Shown piece after piece: positions 27,644 to 39,864 of a stretch of 64,000 nt of DNA. Position 1 is the stretch's first letter. Each line of letters begins with the position of its first letter. Location of the stretch: the NCBI RefSeq assembly GCF_030285625.1, contig NZ_CP127294.1, forward strand, positions 3,172,001 through 3,236,000. Direction: 5' to 3'. Below the pieces are notes generated by a model. The model did not search any database. It was not told the DNA's origin and was given only the letters and a program-made list of their open reading frames with translations. This stretch comes from Amycolatopsis sp. 2-15. GTDB taxonomy: Bacteria; Actinomycetota; Actinomycetes; Mycobacteriales; Pseudonocardiaceae. Position numbers and translations under genes: made by a program.

Positions 27644-28126
27644 GTGTCGCTCGACGAGAACCAGCCGCCCACCCCGTTCGAGGTCCGGCTGGCCGGGATC
27701 CTCACCGCGCTGCCCGGTCTCGGGCTCCTGGTGCTGGGCGTCGTGATCCTCGTGCGCGGACTGCAGGAACCTTCGCAGCCGGGCAACAACATCTGGGCCG
27801 AGTTCGGCACCTACGCGGTGCTGGCGATCGCGTTCCTGGCCGCGTCGGCCGGGCTGATCCTCGGCCGGCAGTGGGCGCGCTCGCCCGGGGTCGTGGTCGC
27901 ACTGCTGCTCATGGGCGTCGGCTGGTACGTGCTGGGCCCGTCCGGCCAGCCGGCGTGGGGCGTGCCGATCGGCGTGTGCGGCCTCGCGGCGCTCGTGCTG
28001 CTCTTCCGTCGCCCGGCCCGCGCGTGGGCGCTGGGCCTGCGCGACGGCGAGACGGAGGAAGAAGCAGCCGAACGCGGTGGCCTCGCCGGGCGCCGCGAGG
28101 AACGCGAGCGCCACGAGCAAGATTGA
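27644..28126 (+). CDS. Integral membrane protein, Rv3217-like
   Basis: A 160-residue protein with four hydrophobic helices: LAGILTALPGLGLLVLGVVI, TYAVLAIAFLAASAGLILG, VVVALLLMGVGWYVLG and GVPIGVCGLAALVLLF. It ends in a charged cytoplasmic tail rich in Glu and Arg. Its position between the lipid kinase and the GNAT gene corresponds to Rv3217c. No function is known. The GTG start has GGAAGG eight bases upstream. Confidence 0.78.
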   Translation: MSLDENQPPTPFEVRLAGILTALPGLGLLVLGVVILVRGLQEPSQPGNNIWAEFGTYAVLAIAFLAASAGLILGRQWARSPGVVVALLLMGVGWYVLGPSGQPAWGVPIGVCGLAALVLLFRRPARAWALGLRDGETEEEAAERGGLAGRREERERHEQD

Positions 28127-28140
28127 CGTGTCCGGTGGCG

Positions 28141-28623
28141 TCAGCTTTCGGCGGCCAGCGCCTTCAGCGGCGCGTCCGTGAGCCGGTAGGTGGTCCACTC
28201 GTCCTGCGGCAGCGCACCGAGCGCCCGGTAGAACCCGACGGCCGGGTTCCAGTTCAGCACCGCCCACTCCAGCCGCTGGTAACCCTGCTCGACGCACTCG
28301 GCCGCCAGTGCCGCGAGCAGCGCCTTGCCCAGCCCTGAGCCACGCAGCTCGGTGCGCACGAACAGATCCTCCAGGTAGATGCCGTGCACGCCGCGCCACG
28401 TCGAGAAGCTCAGGAACCACAGAGCGAACCCGCCGACGCGGCCGTCCACCTCCGCGACGTGGCCGAACAGCGCCGGTGCGGGACCGAACAACGCTTTGTG
28501 CAACTGGGGTGCCTCGAGATGGCACTCTTCGGGCATGCGCTCGAACTCGGCGAGGGCGTAGACCAGTTCCACCACGGCGTCGACGTCTTCGGGTCGGATC
28601 CGCCGGATGCGGGGGTCGGGCAA
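28141..28623 (-). CDS. GNAT-family N-acetyltransferase, SSAT-like
   Basis: A 160-residue acetyl-CoA-dependent acetyltransferase. Acetyl-CoA binding motif A is LEDLFVRTELRGSGLGKALL. The pattern DVDAVVELVYALAEFERMP and RLEWAVLNWNPAVGFYRALG resembles spermidine/spermine and thialysine acetyltransferases. A TTG start is inferred, with GGAAGG eight bases upstream overlapping the end of gpm2; the gap to gpm2 is four bases, so both belong to one operon. It corresponds to Rv3216. Confidence 0.88.
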   Translation of the reverse strand: MPDPRIRRIRPEDVDAVVELVYALAEFERMPEECHLEAPQLHKALFGPAPALFGHVAEVDGRVGGFALWFLSFSTWRGVHGIYLEDLFVRTELRGSGLGKALLAALAAECVEQGYQRLEWAVLNWNPAVGFYRALGALPQDEWTTYRLTDAPLKALAAES

Positions 28624-28627
28624 GGGG

Positions 28628-29218
28628 TCAGCCTTCCAGTGCGGGCAGCAGGTTCAGGTGCTCGACCTGGGGTTCGCCGCGTTCGTCGCCCAGCACGGCG
28701 ATGCCGGCCGGGTCGAGTCCGAAGTGGACACCCGCCGTGGAGGACAGGCCCACCCAGCGTGCCACGAGCACGCGGCTGAAGTGCCCGTGGCCCACCAGGA
28801 CCACGTCGCCGTTGTCGATCTCGCGCCGCGCGCGGTCGAGGACCTTGTCGGCGCGCGCGGCCACGTCGGCCGCGCTTTCGCCGCCCGGGATCGCGTGCGT
28901 CCACACGGTCCAGCCCGGGTCCGTTTCGCGGATCTTCGGCGTGGTCAGGCCTTCGTACGCGCCGTAGTCCCACTCGCCGAGGTCTTCGGTGAGCTCGTCC
29001 ACGCGCAGGCCGGCGAGCTCGGCCGTGCGCTGAGCGCGTTCGCGCGGGCTCGAGATCACGAGCTTGGGACCGCCGAGCAGGGTGCGCAGAGTGCCGCCCG
29101 CCGCGCGCGCCTGGTCTTCACCTGCCGCCGTGAGCGGGATGTCGGTGCGTCCGGTGTGCCTGCCGTTGACGGACCACTCGGTCTGGCCGTGCCTGAGGAG
29201 GAAGAGCCGATGTGCCAC
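28628..29218 (-). CDS. Histidine phosphatase-family acid phosphatase (gpm2-like)
   Basis: A 196-residue phosphoglycerate-mutase-fold phosphatase. The phosphohistidine motif is FLLRHGQTEW near residue 7; SSPRERAQRTAEL, DLGEWDYGAYEGL and the second catalytic His in LVGHGHFSRVL are conserved. Its M. tuberculosis counterpart Rv3214 (gpm2) is an acid phosphatase rather than a mutase, and the same is likely here. It starts at GTG and is followed by the GNAT gene. Confidence 0.9.
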   Translation of the reverse strand: MAHRLFLLRHGQTEWSVNGRHTGRTDIPLTAAGEDQARAAGGTLRTLLGGPKLVISSPRERAQRTAELAGLRVDELTEDLGEWDYGAYEGLTTPKIRETDPGWTVWTHAIPGGESAADVAARADKVLDRARREIDNGDVVLVGHGHFSRVLVARWVGLSSTAGVHFGLDPAGIAVLGDERGEPQVEHLNLLPALEG

Positions 29219-29269
29219 GAGGCCGAATATAGCCCTGCCTCCGTTTGCGGGCAGGTCGCGTACCGTGTT

Positions 29270-29289
29270 TACCTACTGGTGAGTAGGTA
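29270..29289. promoter_or_regulatory. Perfect operator palindrome upstream of the DUF4442 gene
   Basis: TACCTACT and AGTAGGTA flank GGTG, an 8-4-8 perfect inverted repeat ending 15 bases before the ATG at 29305. The form resembles TetR-family operators. No regulator gene is adjacent, so the factor would act from elsewhere. Confidence 0.75.
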
Positions 29290-29304
29290 GATGGGGAGGT
29301 TTCG

Positions 29305-29799
29305 ATGGGTGCAAGCCCGACGTTCGCGCTGTGGCGCCGGCTGGCGGACAAACCGGGCGGTAAGCAGCTGTTTTCCGCCGCGATGTGCCTGCGCGTGCCC
29401 TACTTCGGGACTGTGCTGCCGTCGGTGCGGCAGCTGCGTCCGGGGCCCTGTTCGGTCACCGCGCCGAAGTGGTGGGGTGTCCACAACCACATCGGGACTT
29501 TTCACGCGATCGCCGCGTGCAACCTTGCGGAGATCGCGATGGGCATGCTCGCGGAGGCGACCGTGCCGCCGTCGCACCGCTGGCTGCCCAAGGGAATGGA
29601 CGTTCGGTACGTCGCCAGGGCGACCACGGGTCTGCGGGCTGTGGCCGAACTGCCGGAGCTGCCCGAGTTCGGCGACGAGGGGTTCGACCTCCCGGTGTCG
29701 GTGCGGATCCTCGACGCGCGCGGGATGACCGTCGTCACGGCGGCCATCACCATCTGGGTTACGCGGAAGAAAGTGCGATCGGAGTCACTCGCCAACTGA
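29305..29799 (+). CDS. DUF4442 hotdog-fold protein
   Basis: A 164-residue protein of the DUF4442 group of hotdog-fold thioesterase-like proteins. The pattern WGVHNHIGTFHAIAACNLAE corresponds to the hot-dog helix, with a candidate active-site acid in NLAEIAMG; it ends VVTAAITIWVTRKK. It probably binds acyl-CoA, which is inferred from fold only. The gene sits directly downstream of a perfect palindrome. Confidence 0.78.
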   Translation: MGASPTFALWRRLADKPGGKQLFSAAMCLRVPYFGTVLPSVRQLRPGPCSVTAPKWWGVHNHIGTFHAIAACNLAEIAMGMLAEATVPPSHRWLPKGMDVRYVARATTGLRAVAELPELPEFGDEGFDLPVSVRILDARGMTVVTAAITIWVTRKKVRSESLAN

Positions 29800-29897
29800 C
29801 CCGGCCAGGTGAAACTTAACGCCGTTTACCGGGCGGATGCGAATACTGCTCATTTTCGACCTCGTCAGCTCTTGAACCGTGACGACACCATGCAGGC

Positions 29898-32239
<2,342 letters not shown>

Positions 32240-32250
32240 GCGGGCATACT

Positions 32251-32264
32251 ATATGCGCGCATAT
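32251..32264. promoter_or_regulatory. Palindrome at the SRPBCC-MarR operon promoter
   Basis: ATATGCGCGCATAT is a perfect 14-base palindrome 12 bases upstream of the operon start codon. It is AT-rich at its ends in an otherwise GC-rich region and is a candidate MarR site. Confidence 0.65.
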
Positions 32265-32307
32265 TAAAAGGGCAACCGCTGAGCCCCGGCCACGGGTCGG
32301 CCGGAAC

Positions 32308-32916
32308 TCAGCGGTGAGCCGAGCGCAGCTTCTCGTAGTACGCCGTGCAATCCGCGTACGACGGCAGCAGCCCCTGCGCCGCGGCCTCGGCCAGCGTCGG
32401 GGCGGAACGGTCCTTTTCGGACACGATCGGCGTCAGCTCGGCGGGCCACGGCAGGTCAAGTGCGGGGTCGAGCGGGCTGATGCCGTGCTCACCCGAGGGG
32501 TTGTAGGGCTCCGAGCACAGGTACGCCATCGCCGTGTTGTCCTCGAGTGCCACGAACGCGTGTCCCAGGCCTTCGGCCACGTACACGGCGCGGAAGTCCT
32601 TCACGTCGAGCAGGACGGAGTCCCACTGGCCGAAGGTGGGGGAGCCCGTGCGCACGTCGACGATCACGTCGAGCAGGGAGCCGGCGGGGCAGTAGACGTA
32701 TTTCGCCTGGCCCGGCGGCACGTCGGCGAAGTGCACGCCGCGGATGGTGCCGCGGCGGGAGACGCTGTGGTTGGTCTGGCCCACGCGCATCGGGTGCCCG
32801 GTGGCGCTCAGGAGCGCCTCTTCCTGGAACGGCGCCACGAAGAGCCCGCGCTCGTCGGGGAACGCGCGGGGGGTGAACTCGTAGGCGTCGGCGACCTTCA
32901 GCGGGCGGAATTGCAT
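32308..32916 (-). CDS. dTDP-4-dehydrorhamnose 3,5-epimerase family protein
   Basis: A 202-residue cupin-fold sugar epimerase (RmlC/EvaD type). Key segments are FPDERGLFVAPFQEE, QTNHSVSRRGTIRGVHF with the catalytic His, and YVAEGLGHAFVAL. In rhamnose or deoxysugar biosynthesis it epimerises dTDP-4-keto-6-deoxyglucose. No other dTDP-sugar genes flank it, so it may serve a pathway encoded elsewhere. The length is slightly above that of minimal RmlC. Confidence 0.88.
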   Translation of the reverse strand: MQFRPLKVADAYEFTPRAFPDERGLFVAPFQEEALLSATGHPMRVGQTNHSVSRRGTIRGVHFADVPPGQAKYVYCPAGSLLDVIVDVRTGSPTFGQWDSVLLDVKDFRAVYVAEGLGHAFVALEDNTAMAYLCSEPYNPSGEHGISPLDPALDLPWPAELTPIVSEKDRSAPTLAEAAAQGLLPSYADCTAYYEKLRSAHR

Positions 32917-33293
32917 GCCGTCACCTTATCGAGTGCCGCGCGGCGCGAAATGCGGGTGGCCGTGATCACTGAATCGGTTCGGAACCATTCAACAAAACCG
33001 GACGGACGTCTTGGGAATAGGGTTTTTCGGGGGGTTTCCTCGGGAAGTCCACGGAATCTGTGACATGAGCCGCACCGAGGGTTCGCCGCCGGAGGAGCTG
33101 CTGTCATGATTGGGAGACCGCAGCGTCCGCGGCCATCAGCCACACCCCACGGATCGGATGGCCGCTGTGACGCCTCGCCGACAGGCCGGCGCTACCGCGC
33201 TGGGCTGCCGTCCGGAGGACAAGTTCCATCGGCGCCGGGTGCGCCTTCGCCCGCCGCCAGTGGTCCCCCGCTCGCAGTCCCAGGAGTAATTCA
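32917..33293. other. Intergenic region before the malic enzyme gene
   Basis: About 380 bases. An imperfect palindrome at 32970-32991 (TGAAT, a GGTTC-GGAACC centre, ATTCA) is the only obvious element; it could be an operator for the epimerase or malic enzyme gene. AGGAG at ~33281 is the malic enzyme ribosome binding site. Confidence 0.5.
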
Positions 33294-34556
33294 GTGACGC
33301 AGATCCACCCCGCGAGTTCCGCGATCGCCGAGGGGCGAACGCCGGAAACGACGACAGGAACCCCGATGACCGACCAGGCCAGCACGGCCGCCACCGCCGC
33401 ACCGGTGACGGACGCCGAGATCTTCGCCGGGCACGAGGGCGGCAAGCTCTCCGTGGCGGCCACCCGGCCCATCTCCGACCCGCGCGACCTCTCGATCGCC
33501 TACACGCCGGGCGTGGCGAAGGTGAGCCGCGCGATCGCCGAGGACGCCGCCCAGGCGAAGCGGTACACCTGGGCCGACCGTCTCGTGGTGGTCGTCAGCG
33601 ACGGCACGGCGGTGCTCGGCCTCGGTGACATCGGCGCGAGCGCGTCGCTGCCCGTCATGGAGGGCAAGTCGGTGCTGTTCAAGACGTTCGGCGGCCTCGA
33701 CTCGATCCCGCTGGTGCTCGACACCACCGACGTCGACGAGATCGTGGAGACGCTGGTGCGCCTGCGCCCGTCGTTCGGCGCGGTGAACCTCGAGGACGTC
33801 TCGGCGCCGCGGTGCTTCGAGCTGGAGGACAAGCTCAAGGCCGCGCTCGACTGCCCGGTCATGCACGACGACCAGCACGGCACCGCGATCGTCACGCTCG
33901 CGGCGCTGCGCGGGGCGAACCTGGTGCTGGACCGCGCGATCGCCGACCAGCGCGTGGTGATCTCGGGTGCGGGCGCGGCGGGGGTGGCCTGCGCGAAGAT
34001 CCTGCAGGAAGCCGGTGTCGGCGACGTCACGGTGCTCGACTCGCGCGGCATCATTCACTCGGGACGCGAGGGCCTGAACCCGATCAAGCAGCAGCTGGCC
34101 GCGACGACCAACAAGTCCGGTCTCACCGGCGGTCTCGAGGCCGCGATGAAGGGCGCCGACGTGTTCCTCGGCCTGTCCAGCGCGACGATCGACCCCGAGC
34201 TGCTCGGCTCCATGGCCGACGGCCCGATCGTGTTCGCACTGTCCAATCCGGACCCGGAGGTCCACCCGGTCGACGCGGCGCGCTACGCGGCGATCGTCGC
34301 CACGGGCCGCAGTGACTTCCCGAACCAGATCAACAACGTGCTGGCGTTCCCCGGCGTCTTCCGCGGCGCGCTCGACGCCGGTGCGCGCGCGATCACCGAG
34401 AACATGAAGCTGGCCGCGGCCGACGCCATCGTCGCCGTGGCGACCGACGACCTCGGCCCCGACCGCATCGTGCCGAGCCCGCTCGACCCGCGCGTGGCCC
34501 CGGAGGTCGCGGCGGCCGTCGCCAAGGCCGCGGTGGCCGACGGTGTGACCGACTGA
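33294..34556 (+). CDS. NAD(P)-dependent malic enzyme
   Basis: A 420-residue short bacterial malic enzyme, oxidatively decarboxylating malate to pyruvate and linking the TCA cycle to NAD(P)H supply. Visible are SIAYTPGVAKVSRAIAED, LGLGDIGASASLPVMEGK, the metal-binding EDVSAPRCFELE and HDDQHGTAIV, the nucleotide motif ISGAGAAGVACAKI, and FALSNPDPEV. The GTG start follows AGGAG at ideal distance, giving a 24-residue extension before the next in-frame Met. Confidence 0.94.
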   Translation: MTQIHPASSAIAEGRTPETTTGTPMTDQASTAATAAPVTDAEIFAGHEGGKLSVAATRPISDPRDLSIAYTPGVAKVSRAIAEDAAQAKRYTWADRLVVVVSDGTAVLGLGDIGASASLPVMEGKSVLFKTFGGLDSIPLVLDTTDVDEIVETLVRLRPSFGAVNLEDVSAPRCFELEDKLKAALDCPVMHDDQHGTAIVTLAALRGANLVLDRAIADQRVVISGAGAAGVACAKILQEAGVGDVTVLDSRGIIHSGREGLNPIKQQLAATTNKSGLTGGLEAAMKGADVFLGLSSATIDPELLGSMADGPIVFALSNPDPEVHPVDAARYAAIVATGRSDFPNQINNVLAFPGVFRGALDAGARAITENMKLAAADAIVAVATDDLGPDRIVPSPLDPRVAPEVAAAVAKAAVADGVTD

Positions 34557-34569
34557 TCTTTCACACCTG

Positions 34570-34606
34570 AAAAATGGGGCTCCCCGTCGCGGGGAGCCCC
34601 ATTTTT
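34570..34606 (+). terminator. Intrinsic terminator after malic enzyme
   Basis: A perfect 17-bp stem (34570-34586 with 34590-34606) carries an A-run on the left and TTTTT on the right, so it can work in both directions. Confidence 0.92.
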
Positions 34607-34645
34607 GGACATGCCGGGCCATTTTCTGCGGGCCACGCTGAGGGG

Positions 34646-35522
34646 ATGAAGATCGAACTCGGCCGGTACGGCATCTTCCAGATCGGCGCCCTGACCACTC
34701 CCGCCATGGCCAAGGAGATCGAAGCCCTCGGCTTCACCACGTTGTGGGTGGCGGCCATGCCTGTCGACCTGGCGGGCATCGACGAGCTGCTCGAGGCGAC
34801 GTCGACGCTTGTCGTGGCCACGGACATCCTCAACATCTGGTACGGCGACCCGGCCGTCGCCGCGAAGGCGTACCGCCGGATCACCACCCGGTTCCCGGGC
34901 CGGTTCTGGCTCGGCCTCGGCGTGGGGCACCGGGAGCAGACGCAGCAGTTCGCCAAGCCGCTGGCGGCGATCAGGGAGTACCTCGACGGCCTGGACGCCG
35001 CGGGCGTGCCGGTGGAAGGCCGTGGGCTCGCGGCGCTGGGTCCGAAGATGCTGGAGCTTGCGGCTTCGCGCACGGGCGGTGCCGTGCCGTACCTCGTGAC
35101 GCCCGAGCACACGCGGCTCGCCCGTGCGGCGCTCGGCCCCTCGCTCCAGCCGGCGCCCGAACAGAAGGTGCTGCTGGACCCGAACCCGGCGCGGGCGCGA
35201 GAGACGGCCCGGTCGCGGTTCGCGTCGGCGTACCTCAAGCTGACCAACTACACCAACAGCCTGCGCCGCCTCGGCTTCACCGACGAGGACCTCTCCGGGG
35301 CCGGCAGCGACCGGCTGATCGACGCCCTCGTGGCGCACGGCGACGCGGCCACCGTCTCCGCCCGTGTCGGTGAACACCTGGCGGCGGGCGCGAACCACGT
35401 GGCGATCCAGGCGATCACCGGCGCGACCGCGGAGCACCCCGACTTCCCCCGGGATCGAACTGCCGCGCTACGACGACGAGATCCTCGCCGTCTACCGGGC
35501 CCTCGCGGACGAGCTGTTCTGA
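34646..35522 (+). pseudogene. F420-type LLM-class oxidoreductase, frameshifted near the 3' end
   Basis: A TIM-barrel oxidoreductase of the luciferase-like F420-dependent class, closely related to the next gene. It reads intact through AEHPDFP, after which one extra C in the run CCCCC at 35446-35450 shifts the frame. Removing that base restores GIELPRYDDEILAVYRALAD and a stop at 35520-35522, matching the paralogue's length. Otherwise the protein shows ALTTPAMAKEIEALGF and FPGRFWLGLGVGHREQT. It is either a very recent pseudogene or a sequencing error. Confidence 0.8.
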
Positions 35523-35568
35523 TCATTCTGGACTTGCCGGTCCATTTCCCCGTCGCCACCCTGGGGGT

Positions 35569-36444
35569 ATGACGATCGACCTCGGCGCCTACGGCGTCTG
35601 GCAACCGGCCGCGCTGACCACCCCGGCGATGGCGAAGGAGGTCGAGCAGCTCGGCTTCTCCACGTTGTGGGTCGCCGGCCCATCAACTGACCTCGCCGGC
35701 CTCGACGAACTTCTCGAAGCCACCTCGACGCTCGCGGTCGGCACGAGCATCCTCAACATCTGGCACGGCGACCCGGCGGTCGCCGCGCAGGCGTACCACC
35801 GGCTGACCGAGCGGTTCCCCGGCCGGTTCTGGCTCGGGATCGGCGCGGGGCACCCGGAGCAGACGCAGGAGTTCGCCAAACCGCTCGCGGCGATGAAGCG
35901 CTACCTCGACGGGCTCGACGCGGGCGGCGTGCCGGTCGAGGGCCGCGCGATCGCCGCGCTGGGGCCGAAGATGCTGGAGCTCACGGCTTCGCGCGCGGGC
36001 GGGTCGGTGCCCTACCTCGTGCCGCCGTCGCACACGCGGCTCTCCCGGGCGGCCCTCGGGCCATCCGCGCTGCTGGTGCCCGAGCACAAAGTCGTGCTCG
36101 ATCCGGACCCGGTGCGCGCCCGTGACACGGCGCGGCCGCGGATCAAGCACCCGTACCTGGGACTCACCAACTACACGAACAACCTGCGCCGCCTGGGCTT
36201 CACCGACGAGGACCTGGCCGGCGACGGCAGCGACCGCCTCATCGACGCCGTCGTCGCCCACGGAGACGCGGCCGCGATCACCCGGCAGCTCGGCCAGCAC
36301 GCCGAGGCGGGCGCGAACCACGTCGCCATCCAGGTGATCACCACCCGCCACGCCACCCACCCGGCTATTCCGGACGTCGAGCTGCAGGTCTACGACGACG
36401 AGGTCTTCGGTGTCTACAAGGCACTGGCGGCGGAGCTGCTCTGA
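35569..36444 (+). CDS. LLM-class F420-dependent oxidoreductase
   Basis: An intact 291-residue luciferase-like protein; the family uses F420 or FMN, and the substrate is unknown. Motifs are ALTTPAMAKEVEQLGFSTLW, ILNIWHGDPAVAAQAYHRL and FPGRFWLGIGAGHPEQTQEF. It is a tandem duplicate of 34646-35522; similarity extends into the ~40 bases upstream, including TGGAC-N6-GTCCA at 35529-35544. Confidence 0.88.
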   Translation: MTIDLGAYGVWQPAALTTPAMAKEVEQLGFSTLWVAGPSTDLAGLDELLEATSTLAVGTSILNIWHGDPAVAAQAYHRLTERFPGRFWLGIGAGHPEQTQEFAKPLAAMKRYLDGLDAGGVPVEGRAIAALGPKMLELTASRAGGSVPYLVPPSHTRLSRAALGPSALLVPEHKVVLDPDPVRARDTARPRIKHPYLGLTNYTNNLRRLGFTDEDLAGDGSDRLIDAVVAHGDAAAITRQLGQHAEAGANHVAIQVITTRHATHPAIPDVELQVYDDEVFGVYKALAAELL

Positions 36445-36463
36445 GGCACTGCGATTCCGGCCT

Positions 36464-37885
36464 TCAGCGCAGCAGTTCCACCAGCCGGTGCCGCGGCACG
36501 TCCACGAGCCGGAGGTCCACCAGGTCGTCCGGCACGTCGAGCGCGACGTTCGCCAGCCGCGCGTGGGCGCGGGTCAGGACCTCCGACTGGTCGTCGACCA
36601 TGTCCGCGGTGACCACGGCGTGGCGGTTGTCCGGCGTGCTGCGCAGGAACCGCAGGCGGTACTTGCCGGTCACGAGGTCGGTGAGTGCCGCCTGCGAGGC
36701 CGCGTCGGCGAGGTCCGGGTGGTTGTTGGGCACGAGCAGGGCCAGGCGCCGGGCGTTGGTGCCGAGCAGGGTGCGCAGCAGCCACGGGCCGGGGTCGGCG
36801 GTGAGGTCCATGGCGACGGCGTCACCCTCGGGCCCGGACACCGACCAGTCGACGGGCCGGGTTTCCAGGGCCAGGCCGCCTTCGGAAGCGATGTCGCGCA
36901 ACGCGGACAGCAGCGTCGGTTTCGTGCCGTTGGCCTCGACGGACTGCGGCCCGTGGGTGTAGATCGCCGACTTTCCCTTGCCCCGGCCCGTTTTGCGGGC
37001 TTTTGCGGTGGGCTGGCAGACGTAGAGGTCGGCGGCCGCGCCGATGGCCTGGGCGCCGTCGTAGCGGTTGAAGTCGGGCAGGATCGCCTCGAACGTGAGC
37101 CCGAGTGTCGCCAGGGAACGCTGCACCTGGGCGCCGAGTGCGGGGTGGCGGGGGCTGTAGCCGTAGGCCAGCAGGATGCGGCCCTCGGTCGGCTCACGCA
37201 GCGCCTGCACGGCGCGCGCGGCGAACAGCCCCATGCCGTCCGGGGTGTAAGGCGGATCACTGAACACGAGGTCCGCGCGGCCCGTGACGGCGGGCGGCAG
37301 GCCGACGCGCAGGTCGGCGTGGGCGGTGGCGACGGCGCGCGAACTGGTGGAGTCCAGGTAGGACAGAACGCGCTCGTCGAGGTCCACCACGGTCAGCTCG
37401 GCCTCGGGGCACACGGCGTGCACGGCCAGCGACGTCAGGTCGTGGTCGCCGAGGAACAGCAGGCGGGAGCGGCGCAGGTCGTAGCGGGCGTTGAGCCACA
37501 AAGCCCGCCGCAGCACCGTCTCGGGCGTCGCCTGCACGTGGTCGAGCGCGGCGAGCGGCGCGGGCACGCCGGCGACCCAGCCGGAAACCGAGGCGAGCAG
37601 CTCGGAGTGCGCGGCCACGGCGTCGTCGAGCGGATCGGGCAGCCGGGGCAGGCGGTACTTCTCGTATTCGGGCAGCGCATCGCGTGCGATCCGGACACCC
37701 GCGGCGGAACGCTCCAGATCACGCTCCAGCGCGGCCAGCACGTCCTCGACACTGCGCCGGGGCGCCGCGGCCAGGCGCACCAGGTCGGCCAGCTCGCGGG
37801 GACCCGTGCGGAGCAGGTCGATCACCTCGTACAGCGGGCGTACGCCGGCGCCGTGCGCGGTCAGGAGGTCCTCGAGTGCGGTCAC
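36464..37885 (-). CDS. Bis-aminopropyl spermidine synthase-like methyltransferase-fold enzyme
   Basis: A 473-residue protein. The N-terminal ~120 residues look like a winged-helix segment (LYEVIDLLRTGPRELADLVR, AAPRRSVEDVLAALERD). The middle carries a Rossmann fold with LLFLGDHDLTSLAV and SDPPYTPDGM, hallmarks of the BpsA branched-polyamine synthase family (PF01861). The C-terminal ~180 residues are less conserved. An aminopropyl-transfer role is inferred from family. GTG 37885 is chosen; an upstream GTG 37933 lies past one arm of a large inverted repeat. Confidence 0.78.
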   Translation of the reverse strand: MTALEDLLTAHGAGVRPLYEVIDLLRTGPRELADLVRLAAAPRRSVEDVLAALERDLERSAAGVRIARDALPEYEKYRLPRLPDPLDDAVAAHSELLASVSGWVAGVPAPLAALDHVQATPETVLRRALWLNARYDLRRSRLLFLGDHDLTSLAVHAVCPEAELTVVDLDERVLSYLDSTSSRAVATAHADLRVGLPPAVTGRADLVFSDPPYTPDGMGLFAARAVQALREPTEGRILLAYGYSPRHPALGAQVQRSLATLGLTFEAILPDFNRYDGAQAIGAAADLYVCQPTAKARKTGRGKGKSAIYTHGPQSVEANGTKPTLLSALRDIASEGGLALETRPVDWSVSGPEGDAVAMDLTADPGPWLLRTLLGTNARRLALLVPNNHPDLADAASQAALTDLVTGKYRLRFLRSTPDNRHAVVTADMVDDQSEVLTRAHARLANVALDVPDDLVDLRLVDVPRHRLVELLR

Positions 37886-37911
37886 GGAGGTCCAGAGTAC
37901 TGCGCTGCTCG

Positions 37912-38001
37912 TTACCAATCCGACCACAGTCACGGCGGGAATGGTCGCCGGACACGGTCAGGTCCGGTTGGGTACCCGCCTACTTCTGGTCGGATTGGTA
38001 A
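37912..38001. repeat. Widely spaced perfect inverted repeat in a divergent promoter region
   Basis: TTACCAATCCGACCA at 37912-37926 is exactly inverted as TGGTCGGATTGGTAA at 37987-38001, 60 bases apart. It lies between the BpsA-like gene and the osmolyte ABC operon. Each arm would sit at one of the two divergent promoters. Confidence 0.85.
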
Positions 38002-38080
38002 CCGGCCACAGTGCGGGAAGGGCTGCCAAGGCCCGCCGAGTGGGCTACGGTCGATCTGCATCTGACGTGGGGAGAAGTCC

Positions 38081-39168
<1,088 letters not shown>

Positions 39169-39169
<1 letters not shown>

Positions 39170-39864
39170 TGGGTGGGTTCTTCGACGAGCTCGGGCGCTA
39201 CCTGGGCAGCGCGAACAACCGCGGCGAGATCCTCGGCAACCTGGGCGAGCACATCTACCTCGCGCTGGTGCCGCTGGTGATCGGGATCGTGCTCGCCATC
39301 GTACTGGGCTGGCTCGGGCACCGCTGGCAGCCGGTGCGCAGCGTGCTGCTGGTGGTCGCGAACCTGCTGTACACGATCCCGTCGCTGGCGCTGTTCGTGG
39401 TGATCCCGGGCCTGATCGGGTCGAAGATCCTCGACAGCGTCAACGTGATCGTCGCGCTCACGATCTACACCACGGCGCTGCTCGTGCGCCCGGTGCTCGA
39501 CGCGCTCGACGCCGTGCCGCCGCACATCATCGCCGCCGCCACAGCCATCGGCTACCGCGCGCCGCGGCGCTTCCTCGGTGTGGAGCTGCCGCTGTCGGTG
39601 CCGGTGCTCGCCGCGGGCGTGCGGGTGGCGTCGGTGAGCAACATCAGCCTCGTGAGCGTCGGCGCGCTGATCGGCACCGGCGGGCTGGGCGTGCTGTTCA
39701 CCGACGGCTTCCAGCGCGAGTACTTCTCGCCGATCGTCGTCGGCATCGTGCTCACCCTGCTGCTGGCACTGGTCGTCGACGTGGTCCTCGTGCTGCTGCG
39801 CAACGTCCTGACCCCGTGGGAGCGCGCCGGCCGCGCGCCCGTGCTCGCCCAGGTGTCGGCGTGA
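39169..39864 (+). CDS. Osmolyte ABC transporter permease 1
   Basis: A 231-residue OpuBB/ProW-type inner membrane permease with about six hydrophobic helices (for example IYLALVPLVIGIVLAIVLGW, VVIPGLIGSK). The EAA-like loop follows IIAAATAIGYRAPRRFLGVE. Its start shares a base with the ATPase stop codon and it overlaps permease 2 by four bases. Confidence 0.9.
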
